Assembly: GCF_900177665.1 (NCBI RefSeq)
Contig: NZ_FXAW01000007.1
Location: forward strand, 186,001-250,000
Source of the DNA: Marivirga sericea
Lineage (GTDB): Bacteria; Bacteroidota; Bacteroidia; Cytophagales; Cyclobacteriaceae
Direction: 5' to 3'
Length of the DNA: 64,000 bases
Shown here: one piece after another, positions 62,817-64,000 of the stretch
How the letters are laid out: every line of letters starts with the position of its first letter
Position numbering within the stretch: position 1 is the first letter of the stretch
Position numbers and translations under genes: made by a program
Notes under the pieces: generated by a model
Databases searched by the model: none
Told to the model about the DNA's origin: nothing
The model's input: the letters and a program-made list of their open reading frames with translations, nothing else

Positions 62817-63388
62817 GGGGGATTAAGTCTATTATTACTGATCAACTGTTTATCATATTGCTCACTTAATTCCGTGCGTCATCCTCACGAAGGTGGGGAT
62901 CTATCTTGCTATTCCATATTTATCATGTCGAACTTCCTAGCCGTGGATTTGTAATCCGCATAACTGCAATCTACTTTTCCTGGCTGGAAGCAGTAAATGA
63001 AAGCGATCGCTACAACACATTCTGGTGAACTGTCAAAGTCACAAAGTAGGAAGCACTCTAGTTTTTTACTACGTATTCAAATGACTTCGATATATTATTT
63101 TTACTATACAATAATTAAAATTCTTGACTTAGTTACGGATTAAATCCTACGAGCTGAAATCGACATTGCAAATGTCGAATAGCCAGATTCTACTTGTTGG
63201 ATAAATGTATTGAAACTTACTTTCAATAGGCAATATTCCTTTCTTCAAAGGGATGACGATCTTATCTAATATTGTGCTTTACAATGAACACCTACTTATC
63301 TAATCAAATTTATGGTATCAAATTCTGGAATGGTTGGTGTGCCACCAACCATGGGGACATGGAGTGGACAAAGCTTACATCATAGAAT
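62817..63388. repeat. Gene-free stretch with several small palindromes
   Basis: No ORF of note. Palindromes are ATGGTTGGTG-TGC-CACCAACCAT (63330-63352, perfect 10-bp arms), CGACATT-GCA-AATGTCG (63161-63177), and a GGATTTGTAATCC core near 62944-62960. A REP-like CGTCATCCTCACGAAGGTGG lies near 62877. They look like mobile or REP-type intergenic repeats. Confidence 0.5.
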
Positions 63389-63426
63389 AAAAAAAAGCCC
63401 TAACTCATTGCTGAATCAGGGACTTC
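63389..63426 (-). terminator. Intrinsic terminator of the TlpA gene
   Basis: On the minus strand CCCTGATTC and the AGTTAGGG side pair around CAGCAAT, followed by GCTTTTTTT. Confidence 0.7.
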
Positions 63427-63448
63427 TATATGATTTTATTTTCTTAAA

Positions 63449-64000
63449 TCAACTCCCATAAATCTCCGCTAATTTTTCATGAAGTCTTTCACCTCTTAAA
63501 TTCTTAGCAACTATTTTACCTTCAGGATCCAATAATAATGAGAATGGTATACCATTGATTTTATATTCTTGCACAATTGGTGTTTGCCAATATTGTAATT
63601 CAGAAACCTGAGTCCATTCGAGATTATCAGTTTCGATCGCTTTCAACCAATCCTCCCGTTTTTTATCAAGTGACACTCCTAGCATTTGAAAGCCTTGATC
63701 TTTGTATTTATTGTAAGCTTCTACAAGATTAGGATTTTCCTGACGACAAGGCTTGCACCAAGCTGCCCAAAAATCAACTAGAACATAATCTCCTCTAAAA
63801 TCTTTCAAACTCACTTCTTTCCCATCTGGAGTTGGCATAGTGAAATCAGGGGCTTGAGCTCCAACTGAAATTTTAGCCATCTCATCCATTTGCTTTTTAT
63901 AATATGTAGCCATTTCAGAGTTGGGATGCGCTTCAGCAATGCGGTTAGCAACAGATTGCATAAATTGAAAATCTTCATTAGGACTGAAAAAATTCATGGC
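63449..64000 (-). CDS. TlpA-family thiol-disulfide protein, C-terminal part
   Basis: At least 182 residues. The frame is still open at the window edge, so the ATG at 63997 is probably internal and an N-terminal domain (often DUF4369) lies beyond. ISVGAQAPDFTMPTPDGKEVSLKDFRG and FWAAWCKPCRQENPNLVEAY give the redox motif WCKPC; INGIPFSLLLDPEGKIVAKNLRG has the cis-Pro. It is a periplasmic disulfide reductase type. It ends 23 bases before a terminator. Confidence 0.88.
   Translation of the reverse strand, partial: AMNFFSPNEDFQFMQSVANRIAEAHPNSEMATYYKKQMDEMAKISVGAQAPDFTMPTPDGKEVSLKDFRGDYVLVDFWAAWCKPCRQENPNLVEAYNKYKDQGFQMLGVSLDKKREDWLKAIETDNLEWTQVSELQYWQTPIVQEYKINGIPFSLLLDPEGKIVAKNLRGERLHEKLAEIYGS

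Noticed and set aside
1-64000. CRISPR arrays, tRNA or rRNA genes, insertion sequences with transposases
   Set aside because: No regularly spaced repeat-spacer pattern, no tRNA-like T-arm sequence, and no transposase or recombinase ORF was seen.

Overview
The window looks like chromosome of an AT-rich, gliding-type Bacteroidota, most likely Cytophagales (Marivirga-like; inference). The reasons are: promoters of the Bacteroidota type (-7 element TAnnTTTG with an upstream TTG), few purine-rich ribosome binding sites, and families typical of the phylum (DUF2807/GIN adhesin heads, FISUMP, DUF2490, DUF6503, CCC-motif membrane protein, TlpA lipoproteins, WG repeats). No rRNA or tRNA gene was seen.

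Layout. 1-3639 (minus): leucine operon leuA-leuC-leuD-leuB; leuB runs off the left edge. 5.7-7.9 kb (minus): a low-oxygen block with a small membrane protein, a group III truncated hemoglobin and hemN. The hemoglobin has a perfect FNR-type dyad upstream, and hemN has a weaker dyad about 40 bases before its predicted transcription start. 8.0-14 kb: yebC, an exported alpha-toroid protein with a DxDD motif, a His-rich basic exported protein, recR-clpS, and a sodium:solute symporter.

14.3-18.9 kb is the most striking part. It is a run of plus-strand genes (TauD-like dioxygenase plus GRDP-like protein; lipoprotein; ParB-like protein; acyltransferase) separated by long imperfect inverted repeats ending in GTT. 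For the first three units, the 10 bases at the unit start (GTTAGCCTTT, GTTAGAGTGC, GTTGTGCTTA) are exactly complementary to a 10-base box ending in AAC just after the gene of that same unit. This is the R'/R'' logic of integron gene cassettes. A second, more decayed set lies at 47.7-50.6 kb, and its sites share sequence with those of the first set. No integrase gene is in the window, so this is a cassette array without a visible integrase.

19-40 kb holds ordinary Bacteroidota chromosome: GIN/FISUMP, a CPBP protease, an ATL-type MGMT, a WG-repeat protein, two-component kinases, TlpA, DUF2490, M28, AsmA and serine hydrolase genes. At 28.6 kb there is an apparent stand-alone structured RNA of about 210 nt with its own promoter and terminator. 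40.4-47.2 kb is a MarR regulator followed by a long co-directional operon (DUF2798, DoxX, exported YcaC-like hydrolase, three pirins in a row, alginate-export-type porin, SRPBCC protein). Near-identical palindromes lie at the marR start and before the operon.

51-64 kb: an S41 peptidase, small exported proteins, a three-gene hipB-hipS-hipT-like toxin-antitoxin locus preceded by four operators spaced 40-41 bp apart, a DUF6503 lipoprotein, a large TolB-amidohydrolase protein, an XRE membrane regulator, a PAS histidine kinase, and a TlpA gene cut by the right edge. Functions come from reading motifs and remembered family patterns; no search was run.
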